A DNA stretch of 64,000 nt. Source: Lachnospiraceae bacterium (GTDB lineage Bacteria > Bacillota > Clostridia > Lachnospirales > Lachnospiraceae). The stretch lies in assembly GCA_017473115.1 (NCBI GenBank), contig JAFUNC010000001.1, positions 119,104-183,103 of the forward strand, read 5' to 3'. Below the pieces are notes generated by a model, which did not search any database, was not told the DNA's origin, and worked only from the letters and a program-made list of their open reading frames with translations. The translations under genes were made by a program, and so were the position numbers. Of this stretch, positions 25,904 to 33,088 are shown piece after piece. How positions within the stretch are numbered: the stretch's first letter is position 1; the number at the start of each line of letters is the position of its first letter.

Positions 25904-26563
25904 CTATACCCATCCCTTTTTATACATAATACGAGCCGCAATCAGGGCAATTACCACACCTACGGGCACCAAAACACCTACGGAACTTGCAAGAGAAGGT
26001 ACACATAAGAAGAGAATTACCATAAAAATCAACGGCGTAATGGCAAGTTTCCAGTTTTTGCTTACGTAGACTACCGCAAGACCGCCAAACAATGCAGGCA
26101 GAATGTTGTCAAAAGCAGGTGCCAGTACCGGAGAATCAAGAATGGGTGATACTACCGTCAAAAGACATACACCCACTACAAGAACCAAGGTAGTTACTAT
26201 GGAGCAGGTAGCAATAGCAAGTGTTGAAATTACTTCGCCTTCTTCACTGCCGGGAGTCACTTCTGCATTTTCCATGGCATTTAATGCACTGGGGGCTTTT
26301 AAACTGGTTAAGTTACCGGTTACAAACGCAAGATACGTACCACCCACACCAAGCATGGGGGTATAGGTAATAACTTCAATCACACCTACTGTCCAGTAGA
26401 TTGGTGCAACGCCCAATAATCCTTTCAGCACCGCAGTTCCGGAAGGCCATGCATCATAATACAAACAAATCGCAACGGGTACCATTGAGATGATAACCAC
26501 TGCAGTCCAAATCCAAATTTTACCGTATAAGTCGGTTTTCTTCATATAATCACTCATTTGCAT
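25904..26563 (-). CDS. Membrane protein paired with DUF5058 protein
   Basis: 219-residue membrane protein with about six helices (residues 17-37, 47-65, 70-88, 112-138, 146-166, 170-205). The middle carries a short polar loop NLTSLKAPSALNAMENAEV. I recall proteins of this type always next to DUF5058 proteins but know no function. The start is uncertain by two codons: the GGAGG site is three bases from the first ATG and nine from a second ATG at 26557, the latter being better placed. It lies 12 bases after the DUF5058 gene, so the two are probably subunits of one transporter. Confidence 0.75.
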   Translation of the reverse strand: MQMSDYMKKTDLYGKIWIWTAVVIISMVPVAICLYYDAWPSGTAVLKGLLGVAPIYWTVGVIEVITYTPMLGVGGTYLAFVTGNLTSLKAPSALNAMENAEVTPGSEEGEVISTLAIATCSIVTTLVLVVGVCLLTVVSPILDSPVLAPAFDNILPALFGGLAVVYVSKNWKLAITPLIFMVILFLCVPSLASSVGVLVPVGVVIALIAARIMYKKGWV

Positions 26564-26575
26564 ATACCTCCTTTC

Positions 26576-27298
26576 TTAACCAATCAGCGGTGTAATCACC
26601 GCCGCAAAAATCATAGCACCTACCATACTGATGGCAAGAGCATATGTTTCCAACCACTGCATTTTACACTTTTTAATCAAAAGGCCGCAAACCGACATAA
26701 GCACGGCTGATACCAGCAATACAAAAATAGGAATCCATCCTGCAAGTCCGTTTCTGACATCCGCAAAAACCATACCAAGAAAAGCAGAAATCATACCGAG
26801 AAACATAGAGGTCAAGAACATATCACCCCATTTTTGGTCTTTATTCTTGATTTTAACCATACCACCCTGAATCTTCTTCATAAGAATGGGAGGAAGGATA
26901 ATGCTGGGCATAATTCCTAAGGTCATAACCCAAGCAATGGCTGAATATGTTTTAGGGTCCGTAATCGTCTCCGACAAGGAAATATTCAACGCATTCGCCG
27001 TAGAAGTCGCCGCCGGCAATTCATAGGTGATAGCACCGATTACACTCATTCGAATCCAAGGAAGCGGAATCCCGAGAAATTTGGATAAAGTTACGATACC
27101 AATCAAAATGGATACCGCAGGGGCAATGGTGAACACCGCCGTTGAAATAATGGTTTTACGGAGTTTAGCCGTACTGATACCTAACTCCTTACCTCTACGA
27201 TATGACCTTACCAGGAAAAATCCGGACTGCGCCAAAACAAAAATAATGACGCAAATTGCCACGATGTAGAGAAACAAACTGTTTACATTAAAATCCAT
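26576..27298 (-). CDS. DUF5058 family membrane protein
   Basis: 240-residue membrane protein with about six helices. The N-terminus MDFNVNSLFLYIVAICVIIF and a basic loop SYRRGKELGISTAKLRKTI followed by FTIAPAVSILIGIVTLSKFL are features I associate with DUF5058. The second half has a PSIILPPILMKK motif and a Lys-rich loop. Likely half of a two-component permease with the next gene and working with the M20 peptidase further downstream, probably in amino-acid or peptide uptake; this is inference from gene order. Confidence 0.8.
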   Translation of the reverse strand: MDFNVNSLFLYIVAICVIIFVLAQSGFFLVRSYRRGKELGISTAKLRKTIISTAVFTIAPAVSILIGIVTLSKFLGIPLPWIRMSVIGAITYELPAATSTANALNISLSETITDPKTYSAIAWVMTLGIMPSIILPPILMKKIQGGMVKIKNKDQKWGDMFLTSMFLGMISAFLGMVFADVRNGLAGWIPIFVLLVSAVLMSVCGLLIKKCKMQWLETYALAISMVGAMIFAAVITPLIG

Positions 27299-27606
27299 AA
27301 AATTGTCCTCCCGACTCTTCTGTTTTTTCTGTTTATTAAAAATATTTTACACAACTATAAATATACAAGCAAGGATATTTTGGCATATCTGCCCGTATGA
27401 CAAGGAAAAATAAAATTGTGAATTTTACGCATTTAGACTTTGGTTTTTTACAAAAATGGTGTATGATAGTGACTGTGTAATTTCAGATAATGCCGTAATG
27501 TTTCTGATGCGCAATTATCCTTCCTGCTGTCGTAATTGATAAGCAAATCGTACACGCATGCAAAATAGAATAGTTACAGCGAATAATATATTATGAGGAT
27601 TCTTTC
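27299..27606. other. Divergent intergenic region
   Basis: 308 bases between the DUF5058 gene and the D,D-carboxypeptidase gene, transcribed away from each other. It must carry both promoters. A/T-rich, with a TATGAT hexamer at 27462-27467 that could be a plus-strand -10, but without a convincing -35. No ORF with a ribosome site, no hairpin of note. Confidence 0.5.
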
Positions 27607-29253
27607 ATGTTTATAAAGAAGTTAAAAATCTGGAGTGCCCTGGCAATGAGTGTTATCATATTTGCAGGTTCCTCTCTTACAGCACATGCTGCTCCCCGGG
27701 ACTATATGGCGGAAATGGAAGCCCGTAAAACTCTGCCGGTGCAAACCAACGAGATTCCAGGCTGGCCTCAGGGTCCTGCCATCGGTGCACAGTCAGCAAT
27801 TCTGATGGATGCCGAAACCGGAGCGATTTTATATGCAAAAGGGATTGATGAAAAACATTATCCTGCCAGCACCACCAAAATAATGACCTGCCTTTTGGCA
27901 GTGGAAAACAGTGATTTGGATGAAATGGTCACCTTCTCCCACGAAGCGGTTTTCAGCATTGAGCCCGGTTCTTCCAATATCGGAATGGACGAAGGACAAT
28001 CCATCACCATGAATCAGGCCTTGCACGGCATTCTGATTCTTTCGGCAAATGAAGTTGCCAATGCCGTAGGCGAGCACGTGGCCGGTGATGCCCAATCTTT
28101 TGTGGATATGATGAATGCCAAGGCTCAAGAATTAGGTTGTACCAATACCCACTTTATGAATGCCCACGGACTTCATAATGAAGAACATTATACGACGGCT
28201 AGAGATCTTGCTACCATTGCGAGAGAATTCTTCAGTCATGATGTACTGGCAAATATCTCCGGTATGACTTACTGTACCTTTGAAGCCACGGAAACCCAGC
28301 CGGATTCATTCTCTCTTGCCACCAAAAATATGTTGGTGGAAGGCAAGGAATATGAATATGAATGGCTGGTGGGCAGCAAAACAGGTTATACCTCGCAGTC
28401 CCGACAAACCCTGGTCTCCTGCGCAAAAAAAGACGGTATGGAACTCATCTGTGTGGTTTTTGTAGAAGAATCTCCTTACCAGTTTACAGACACCATCGCT
28501 TTGTTTGATTACGGTTTTGAAAATTTCCAGCGGGTTAAAATTTCCGACCATGAAACCGGTTATACTATGGCAAATACCGGCTTTTTAGAGTCCGGTTCCG
28601 ATATTTTCGGTAATTCCAAACCTTTTATTTCCTTAGCGGATGATACTTATGTTATCATTCCGAACTCTGCTTCTTTTACCGACTTGACTTCGTCTCTGGT
28701 TTATGATACCAAACACGCCGGTGCCGTGGCAGAAGTACAATATTTTTATGAAAATAATTACGTAGGCGAAACCTATGTAAAAGTAACAGGTCAAAGTCCT
28801 ATGGTATTTAATCCTGACGACGGCAGTTTGTCGGACGGGAGTAACGTAGATTCCTCCGAGGCACTTTCCGGTAATACGGCAGAAAGTGAACTTTCTTCGG
28901 AAGAAACATCTTCCGAGGTTCAGGGCGAAAATACCGATCCAAATCATAGCGATGTGGAAGTCACCAGTGAAGTGATGGAAGGATTAATTGCTGAGCAACT
29001 TTCCGACGCCAACAGTGAAACAGCATCCTCAGAGAACAAACCGGTAACCAACGAAGACGGCGACAGTATTTTTATTAATATCAAAGTTGTAATTATTATA
29101 GTAGCCGTGCTTGCTACTCTTATAATCGGCCTGCTTTTATTTAAGGCTATTTCGGAAAACTATCACTTCGCCAAACGGCGCATGGCCCGTAAGCGAAGAA
29201 AAAGGAGACGCACCAAGTACGACTCCTCTGAATTTAAAAATATTAAGTTTTAA
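27607..29253 (+). CDS. D-alanyl-D-alanine carboxypeptidase with C-terminal membrane anchor
   Basis: 548-residue penicillin-binding protein of the DacA/DacF type that trims the terminal D-Ala from peptidoglycan stem peptides outside the membrane. Signal peptide (1-28, cleaved near AHAAP); then the active-site motifs ASTTKIMTCLLA (SxxK, Ser at about 88), ILSANEVANAVGEH (SxN, about 146) and VGSKTGYTSQS (KTG, about 259). After the catalytic part comes an Asp/Ser/Glu-rich region (about 400-485), a genuine membrane helix (about 492-516) and a short, strongly basic tail KRRMARKRRKRRRTKYDSSE. Most relatives instead end with an amphipathic anchor helix, so the tail is unusual. Its stop overlaps the convergent gene's stop. 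Confidence 0.93.
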   Translation: MFIKKLKIWSALAMSVIIFAGSSLTAHAAPRDYMAEMEARKTLPVQTNEIPGWPQGPAIGAQSAILMDAETGAILYAKGIDEKHYPASTTKIMTCLLAVENSDLDEMVTFSHEAVFSIEPGSSNIGMDEGQSITMNQALHGILILSANEVANAVGEHVAGDAQSFVDMMNAKAQELGCTNTHFMNAHGLHNEEHYTTARDLATIAREFFSHDVLANISGMTYCTFEATETQPDSFSLATKNMLVEGKEYEYEWLVGSKTGYTSQSRQTLVSCAKKDGMELICVVFVEESPYQFTDTIALFDYGFENFQRVKISDHETGYTMANTGFLESGSDIFGNSKPFISLADDTYVIIPNSASFTDLTSSLVYDTKHAGAVAEVQYFYENNYVGETYVKVTGQSPMVFNPDDGSLSDGSNVDSSEALSGNTAESELSSEETSSEVQGENTDPNHSDVEVTSEVMEGLIAEQLSDANSETASSENKPVTNEDGDSIFINIKVVIIIVAVLATLIIGLLLFKAISENYHFAKRRMARKRRKRRRTKYDSSEFKNIKF

Positions 29254-29903
29254 TTAATGGGAACCTCTGCTGCTTCTAATATGTCATAATATTTGGAAAG
29301 TTGCAGGGGTTCAAACATTTTCTTGTCAATAATCTGACCGTGAAGAATGATGCCTTCCTGAGCCACAATGAGGATTGCCATATCCCCCATCTCAATACGA
29401 TGCTTAATATTTGCATACAGGAAATCTCTGTTTCCCTTAGGCGTTACCACGCGGAAGAACTTCTCATAAAACTGCACCGTCATCATAACGGGTTCCCCGT
29501 AAAATTCCTTGAAATTACCGTAAGAAACCGCTGCTCCGTATAAATACCCCATCCAGGACATCATAAAAACGTAAATACCCAATACAAGAAAAATCAACCA
29601 CAAAATATACCACTGTAAGGGATATACAAACACAAACGATACAAGCATCAAAAGTAATCCGATGATAAAAGTATTCCGACGCCACTTTTTATGAAAAATG
29701 CCATAGGTTTGTCTGGCATAGCGTTTGTTCATTTCTTTGGTTAAAATAAACGTATTTTCCAGAAGAATATCTCCGATAAGTGATTTCTTACTTTTGGCAT
29801 TGGGCGTCTCAAGGCTTCCGCCCGCATTCTGTCCCGGTATAAAATTGTGATTGTAACGTTTGCGTTTCACGCTTGGGTCTGTATATTTAATCTTTTTACT
29901 CAT
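29250..29903 (-). CDS. YcxB-like membrane protein
   Basis: 217-residue protein with a basic cytoplasmic N-terminus (KKIKYTDPSVKRKRYNHNF), two close membrane helices (about 80-97 and 100-122), and a C-terminal region of beta-strand character (YEKFFRVVTPKGNRDFLYAN) ending with ILHGQIIDKKMFEPLQLSKY. Two helices followed by a PH-like domain is the YcxB layout, seen in many Clostridia with unknown function. Its 3' end overlaps the D,D-carboxypeptidase gene by four bases, tail to tail. Upstream on the same strand is the exonuclease gene, 60 bases away. Confidence 0.7.
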   Translation of the reverse strand: MSKKIKYTDPSVKRKRYNHNFIPGQNAGGSLETPNAKSKKSLIGDILLENTFILTKEMNKRYARQTYGIFHKKWRRNTFIIGLLLMLVSFVFVYPLQWYILWLIFLVLGIYVFMMSWMGYLYGAAVSYGNFKEFYGEPVMMTVQFYEKFFRVVTPKGNRDFLYANIKHRIEMGDMAILIVAQEGIILHGQIIDKKMFEPLQLSKYYDILEAAEVPIN

Positions 29904-29963
29904 TTTTTTAACAGGCCTGTCTTCCTGTATCCTTTGAATTATTTATGAATTTAATTGCTTACC

Positions 29964-30923
29964 TTAACTTTCCTGTTTCCCTGCTTTACGCTTTTCGCGA
30001 CGCATCTGACGGATGTGTTCTCTTTTGGCCACAATTTCGTCTACTTCTTCTTCCGAAATAAACTTCTGGGTTTTCACCACATAGACACCGTCTTCACTTT
30101 TCTTCAAACGGATTTTACCCTTCATAAAACCATGTTTATCACAGACGGACACACTATAAAAATGTTTGGGATTGGCCGCAAACCAACGAATCTTCTTGCG
30201 AAGGTTCTTTTTGCAAAGATAACACTTTGTAGAAATGACCTCCCGATCCTGCATTGCCTCGGTTTTATCCTCAAATTCTTTTGATATATATTTCGCGTAG
30301 TCGTGAAACAAGACTTTCACCTCATCTTTACGACTTTTAGGCACATGAAATACATCATAAGAATAATTCTCAAAAATCGAAACCTCTTCCATGGCTTCCA
30401 TGACTTTCGCTGTATAATATGCATCGGAAAATGCCCGATGAAAGGGAATATCCTGCTCAATCTGAAGATACTCTACAGCATATTCCAGAGAACGTCTGAC
30501 TTTACGGTCTTTATCAAAAGCAATGCTGAAAAGTTTCTGCACATCCAGATAGGGAAACGGACGCAGTGCCAATGGCGGCATCTCGTGATATTTCATATTG
30601 CGTTGCAGTTCCGTTAAATCCTGTGTCCCCCAAGTACAAAAGATGTATTCCTCACCGCACCACTCAAAAAAGTCCTTCATGGTATCCGTAAATGACTTTC
30701 CGTAGTTCAACTCTTTGGTATTCAAATGTATTAATTTACCTGTGATGCGGTTCATCTCTTTATAAACCACGGGCTTCACAATCTGGGTAAATTCACCGAT
30801 GATTTGTCGGTTCTCATTTAAAAGAATGGCTCCCATTTCCACAATCTCAAAAGGGAGGTCCGGATTTACCAGTTCATTTTTATCCGGCTGATTCCACTCC
30901 AAGTCCAAAACAACGTAATTCAA
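29964..30923 (-). CDS. DEDDh 3'-5' exonuclease with Cys-rich C-terminal region
   Basis: 319-residue nuclease of the DnaQ/RNase T superfamily. Exo I motif VVLDLEWNQ (Asp7, Glu9), exo II region EYIFCTWGTQDLTELQRNM (Asp at about 101), and exo III motif HRAFSDAYYTAKV (His at about 159, Asp at about 164) make up the catalytic DEDDh set. The domain ends near residue 180. The remaining 140 residues hold CYLCKKNLRKK (about 234) and SVCDKHGFMKG (about 261), which could form a zinc knuckle (CxxC plus CxxH), and a basic Arg/Lys tail. This tail is unusual for the family. Substrate, RNA or DNA, unknown. Confidence 0.87.
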   Translation of the reverse strand: MNYVVLDLEWNQPDKNELVNPDLPFEIVEMGAILLNENRQIIGEFTQIVKPVVYKEMNRITGKLIHLNTKELNYGKSFTDTMKDFFEWCGEEYIFCTWGTQDLTELQRNMKYHEMPPLALRPFPYLDVQKLFSIAFDKDRKVRRSLEYAVEYLQIEQDIPFHRAFSDAYYTAKVMEAMEEVSIFENYSYDVFHVPKSRKDEVKVLFHDYAKYISKEFEDKTEAMQDREVISTKCYLCKKNLRKKIRWFAANPKHFYSVSVCDKHGFMKGKIRLKKSEDGVYVVKTQKFISEEEVDEIVAKREHIRQMRREKRKAGKQES

Positions 30924-30964
30924 GGTTTTCTTCCTTCCGTAACTAAAATGTTTTTCCGCCTATA

Positions 30965-31402
30965 TTATAACTTACTTTTGGGGGAATGACTAGAGTGAAC
31001 TCCCAAAACATTCATTAACGCTTCCTGCAAAACTCTGGAAACATTAATTCCGGCTTTTTCTGCTTCATAATTTAACCAACTTGGCAATGCTACATTTCTT
31101 CTGACAGTACGCGTATCTATCTTTCGTCGGTATTCTGTAGAGTCCATATCAATCAAAGAAATAACCGTTTCTCCCTCCTTGGCAAAGATACCTTTTAAAA
31201 CATCTAAATCCTTCATTTTGGAAGGAGCCGGAATCTCCTGTTTAGCATCTTCCAACGATACACATTTTAATTCCATAGCATCTCTGGCCATCTTAAAAGC
31301 ATCATTCATATCTTTTCCTTCCGTCAATATTTCCAAATCAGGAACTTCTACCAAAATAATATCTTTTGCTTTCGTAAAATATACAGGATATACTGCCTTC
31401 AT
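30965..31402 (-). CDS. hicB: HicB-type antitoxin
   Basis: 145-residue antitoxin. The N-terminal HicB lobe (about 1-70; VYFTKAKDIILVEVPDLEIL, then AFKMARDAMELKCVSLEDA) covers the toxin, and the C-terminal 40 residues (RTVRRNVALPSWLNYEAEKA, then INVSRVLQEALMNVLG) look like a ribbon-helix-helix DNA-binding domain that represses the operon. The ATG overlaps the stop of hicA as ATGA, giving the usual toxin-first order. The GGAGAG site lies at the end of hicA. Confidence 0.93.
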   Translation of the reverse strand: MKAVYPVYFTKAKDIILVEVPDLEILTEGKDMNDAFKMARDAMELKCVSLEDAKQEIPAPSKMKDLDVLKGIFAKEGETVISLIDMDSTEYRRKIDTRTVRRNVALPSWLNYEAEKAGINVSRVLQEALMNVLGVHSSHSPKSKL

Positions 31403-31572
31403 AACAAATCTCTCCTTTTTAAAATTGCATAAGCAAGCACTTCATTAATTTCTTTATGTCGCGGAATTTCTTCCCGTTCATTTCCTCTTACGTATATATC
31501 ATGATTACTACCATGTCGCTCAAAGACAAAACCACCTTTCTCCAGTAGTTTAATCAATATTCTACGCTTCAA
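31399..31572 (-). CDS. hicA: HicA-type mRNA interferase toxin
   Basis: 57-residue toxin, a small double-stranded-RNA-binding-fold ribonuclease that cleaves mRNA when free. The frame reads MKRRILIKLLEKGGFVFERH, then GSNHDIYVRGNE with the catalytic His (residue 24), then EEIPRHKEINEVLAYAIL, all characteristic of HicA. It starts with TTG at 31572, preceded by AAAGGAG at eight bases; no ATG or GTG is available, so a conventional ATG-only search would miss it. The stop overlaps the hicB ATG. Autoregulated from the promoter and palindrome just upstream. Confidence 0.92.
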   Translation of the reverse strand: MKRRILIKLLEKGGFVFERHGSNHDIYVRGNEREEIPRHKEINEVLAYAILKRRDLL

Positions 31573-31592
31573 TTATATTTCTCCTTTCTACT

Positions 31593-31645
31593 ATTATACA
31601 CACTAATTGTGTATTTTACAACGCGCTGTACACAAAAAATACACA
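31593..31645 (-). promoter_or_regulatory. hicAB promoter with overlapping operator
   Basis: Minus strand: -35 TTGTAA (31616-31621), 17-base spacer, perfect -10 TATAAT (31593-31598). The palindrome ATACACAnnnnnTGTGTAT (31596-31614) fills the spacer and overlaps the -10, and a further ATACACA copy (31639-31645) lies upstream of the -35. Such placement is what is expected for repression by the HicB ribbon-helix-helix domain. Confidence 0.8.
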
Positions 31646-31803
31646 CTGATTTTTTGAATTATAACTATAACATATTGTATTTTATTCTTTTGTACTATTC
31701 ATTGGAAAATTCTTGGACGAATGTCCGAATATCAGAGGGTACATGTAACCCTGATTTGGTAAACTTATTATAAAAAATATACCATAAACCGTCAATGTAA
31801 AAT
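31646..31803. other. A/T-rich gap with two small hairpins
   Basis: Between the hicAB operator and the thioesterase terminator. It contains GGACgaatGTCC (31715-31726) and an imperfect hairpin ATCAGaGGGT / ACCCTGAT (31731-31755). No coding frame with a ribosome site was found. Confidence 0.4.
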
Positions 31804-31835
31804 AAAAAAGCCACACGACTTTTCATCGCGCAGCC
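31804..31835 (-). terminator. Terminator of the thioesterase gene
   Basis: Ten-base stem with G-U pairs (GGCTGCGCGA / TCGTGTGGCT) and TTTTTTATTTT on the minus strand, 14 bases after the thioesterase stop. Confidence 0.8.
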
Positions 31836-31848
31836 CTTCTCTTTGTTA

Positions 31849-32271
31849 TTACTTTTCTTCTGTGCAGACCAACTCTTTTAAGGCACGATCCACTTCAGGA
31901 AACTCTTTCCGCAAAGAAAGCGGCTTTCCCTCTTTGCTTAGGAAACAATGCTTGCTTTTTCCCTGAGATACCAACTCCCCTGTAGCCACGTTGGTCATTG
32001 TATAGCGAATCACCAATTTTACACCGTTAAAACTCTCTATTTCCGGTCGGATACAAATTTCATCGTCAAAGGTTGTGGTACGCTTATACTCACATTCCAC
32101 ACCGATTACCGGCGAAATGATGCCTTCGCTCTCCATTTTGGCATAACCATATCCAATCTGGTCTAAGAAATCCACACGGGCTTCTTCCATCCAACGGATA
32201 TAGTTGGAGTGATGGGTCACTCCCATTTTATCAGTTTCGTAATAATGTACTTTGTGGATGTAATCTTTCAT
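31849..32271 (-). CDS. Acyl-CoA thioesterase of the YbgC/FadM (4HBT) family
   Basis: 140-residue hotdog-fold thioesterase. The N-terminal KVHYYETDKMGVTHHSNYIR (residues 7-26) contains the catalytic Asp of the YxTDxxGxxxxxxY signature, followed by WMEEARVDFLDQIGYGYAKM. It hydrolyses acyl-CoA thioesters in the cytosol; the natural acyl chain cannot be told. Length is normal for the family. Stands alone between the DUF2809 gene and hicAB, 33 bases after the DUF2809 stop, so co-transcription is likely. Confidence 0.9.
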   Translation of the reverse strand: MKDYIHKVHYYETDKMGVTHHSNYIRWMEEARVDFLDQIGYGYAKMESEGIISPVIGVECEYKRTTTFDDEICIRPEIESFNGVKLVIRYTMTNVATGELVSQGKSKHCFLSKEGKPLSLRKEFPEVDRALKELVCTEEK

Positions 32272-32304
32272 AACTACCTCTCTGTATTTAGCATCAGTTT
32301 CTTT

Positions 32305-32766
32305 TCATTTGTCCTTTTTATCATACTCTGTTGACAGTATTTTGACAATTAAATTTTCCTCGGTGTCATCACTATTCTCTCTGTTTTTGGGGGATTTACG
32401 GGACATTTTATACACCATTTGTCCTATCACAATCAAAATACATCCTACCGCATAACAAATAATATCCTTTATATCAAACACCGAGCCGATTAACACACTG
32501 AGAAATCGGTTATCCTGCAGTCCCAGTACTTCCACAATCCGAAAATACTGCATCACTTCGACCAATACCGCAAAACACAATATAAAAGACGGCAACATCC
32601 TAATTTTCTCCGGCACAAAGATCCTGATAAAAGTATAGAGCACCATCACCACAAGCACATCCCCTATGTACGGACGAACGAAATCATCGTGGATAAAAAG
32701 TGCGATTAGCACTTCGACGGTTAGTAACATAATTGTAATTATGGTGTATGTAATTCGTTTTTTCAT
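32305..32766 (-). CDS. DUF2809 family membrane protein
   Basis: 153-residue small membrane protein with four helices (about 6-24, 33-50, 56-74 and 99-120). The segment RPYIGDVLVVMVLYTFIRIF after the first helix and LQDNRFLSVLIGSVFDIKDIICYAVG near the end (quoted in two parts: LQDNRFLSVLIGSVFDI, KDIICYAVG) fit the DUF2809 family, also related in layout to VanZ-like proteins. Function unknown. The C-terminal tail is charged and cytoplasmic. Weak ribosome site (GAGG at 12 bases). Confidence 0.75.
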   Translation of the reverse strand: MKKRITYTIITIMLLTVEVLIALFIHDDFVRPYIGDVLVVMVLYTFIRIFVPEKIRMLPSFILCFAVLVEVMQYFRIVEVLGLQDNRFLSVLIGSVFDIKDIICYAVGCILIVIGQMVYKMSRKSPKNRENSDDTEENLIVKILSTEYDKKDK

Positions 32767-32793
32767 GTTGCTTTAACCTCATCAATCATAAGA

Positions 32794-33057
32794 CTTTTTA
32801 TATGTATAAAGGAATCCGACTATATATTCTGCTATTGCGTCTTTGTGGTAAGGATTTAAGTTTTCTTAGCATATCTCCTCTTAACTCAGCAATCCGCAGA
32901 CACGACGTCTGCGAAAACCGCAATCGAACCATGGATGGTGAGTTTGCGGTGTTTGCGTCCATTATACACTACTTCTATGAGATATGCTTAGAAAACTTTA
33001 TTCCTGAACACTTAAGCAAAACAGAATATATAGTCAGATTCCTTCCACATACAAAAG
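32794..33057. repeat. Nested palindromic element C (about 264 bp)
   Basis: Long imperfect inverted repeat, arms 32794-32877 and 32979-33057. Best-matching blocks are GACTATATATTCTG (perfect) and AGTTTTCTTAGCATATCTC against its complement with one mismatch. The 100-base interior has a perfect hairpin CGCAGACacgacGTCTGCG (32895-32913) and a second stem ACCGCAA/TTGCGGT (32917-32950). The only frame inside has no ribosome site and simply reads through the repeat. Lies between the pyk terminator and the DUF2809 gene. Layout resembles a miniature inverted-repeat element or a structured RNA; no transposase is nearby and no clear target duplication was seen. Confidence 0.7.
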
Positions 33058-33081
33058 CGGCCCCTTCATAAGAAGAGGCCG
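33053..33081 (-). terminator. Terminator of pyk
   Basis: Nine-base stem GGCCTCTTC / GAAGGGGCC (one G-U pair) with loop TTAT, followed by GCTTTTGT on the minus strand, eight bases after the pyk stop. It abuts the end of palindromic element C. Confidence 0.8.
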
Positions 33082-33088
33082 AGGGAAT

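Noticed and set aside
32802-33071. Open frame of 89 codons on the plus strand
   Set aside because: It reads straight through the inverted repeat element C, has no ribosome site, and no protein-like composition.
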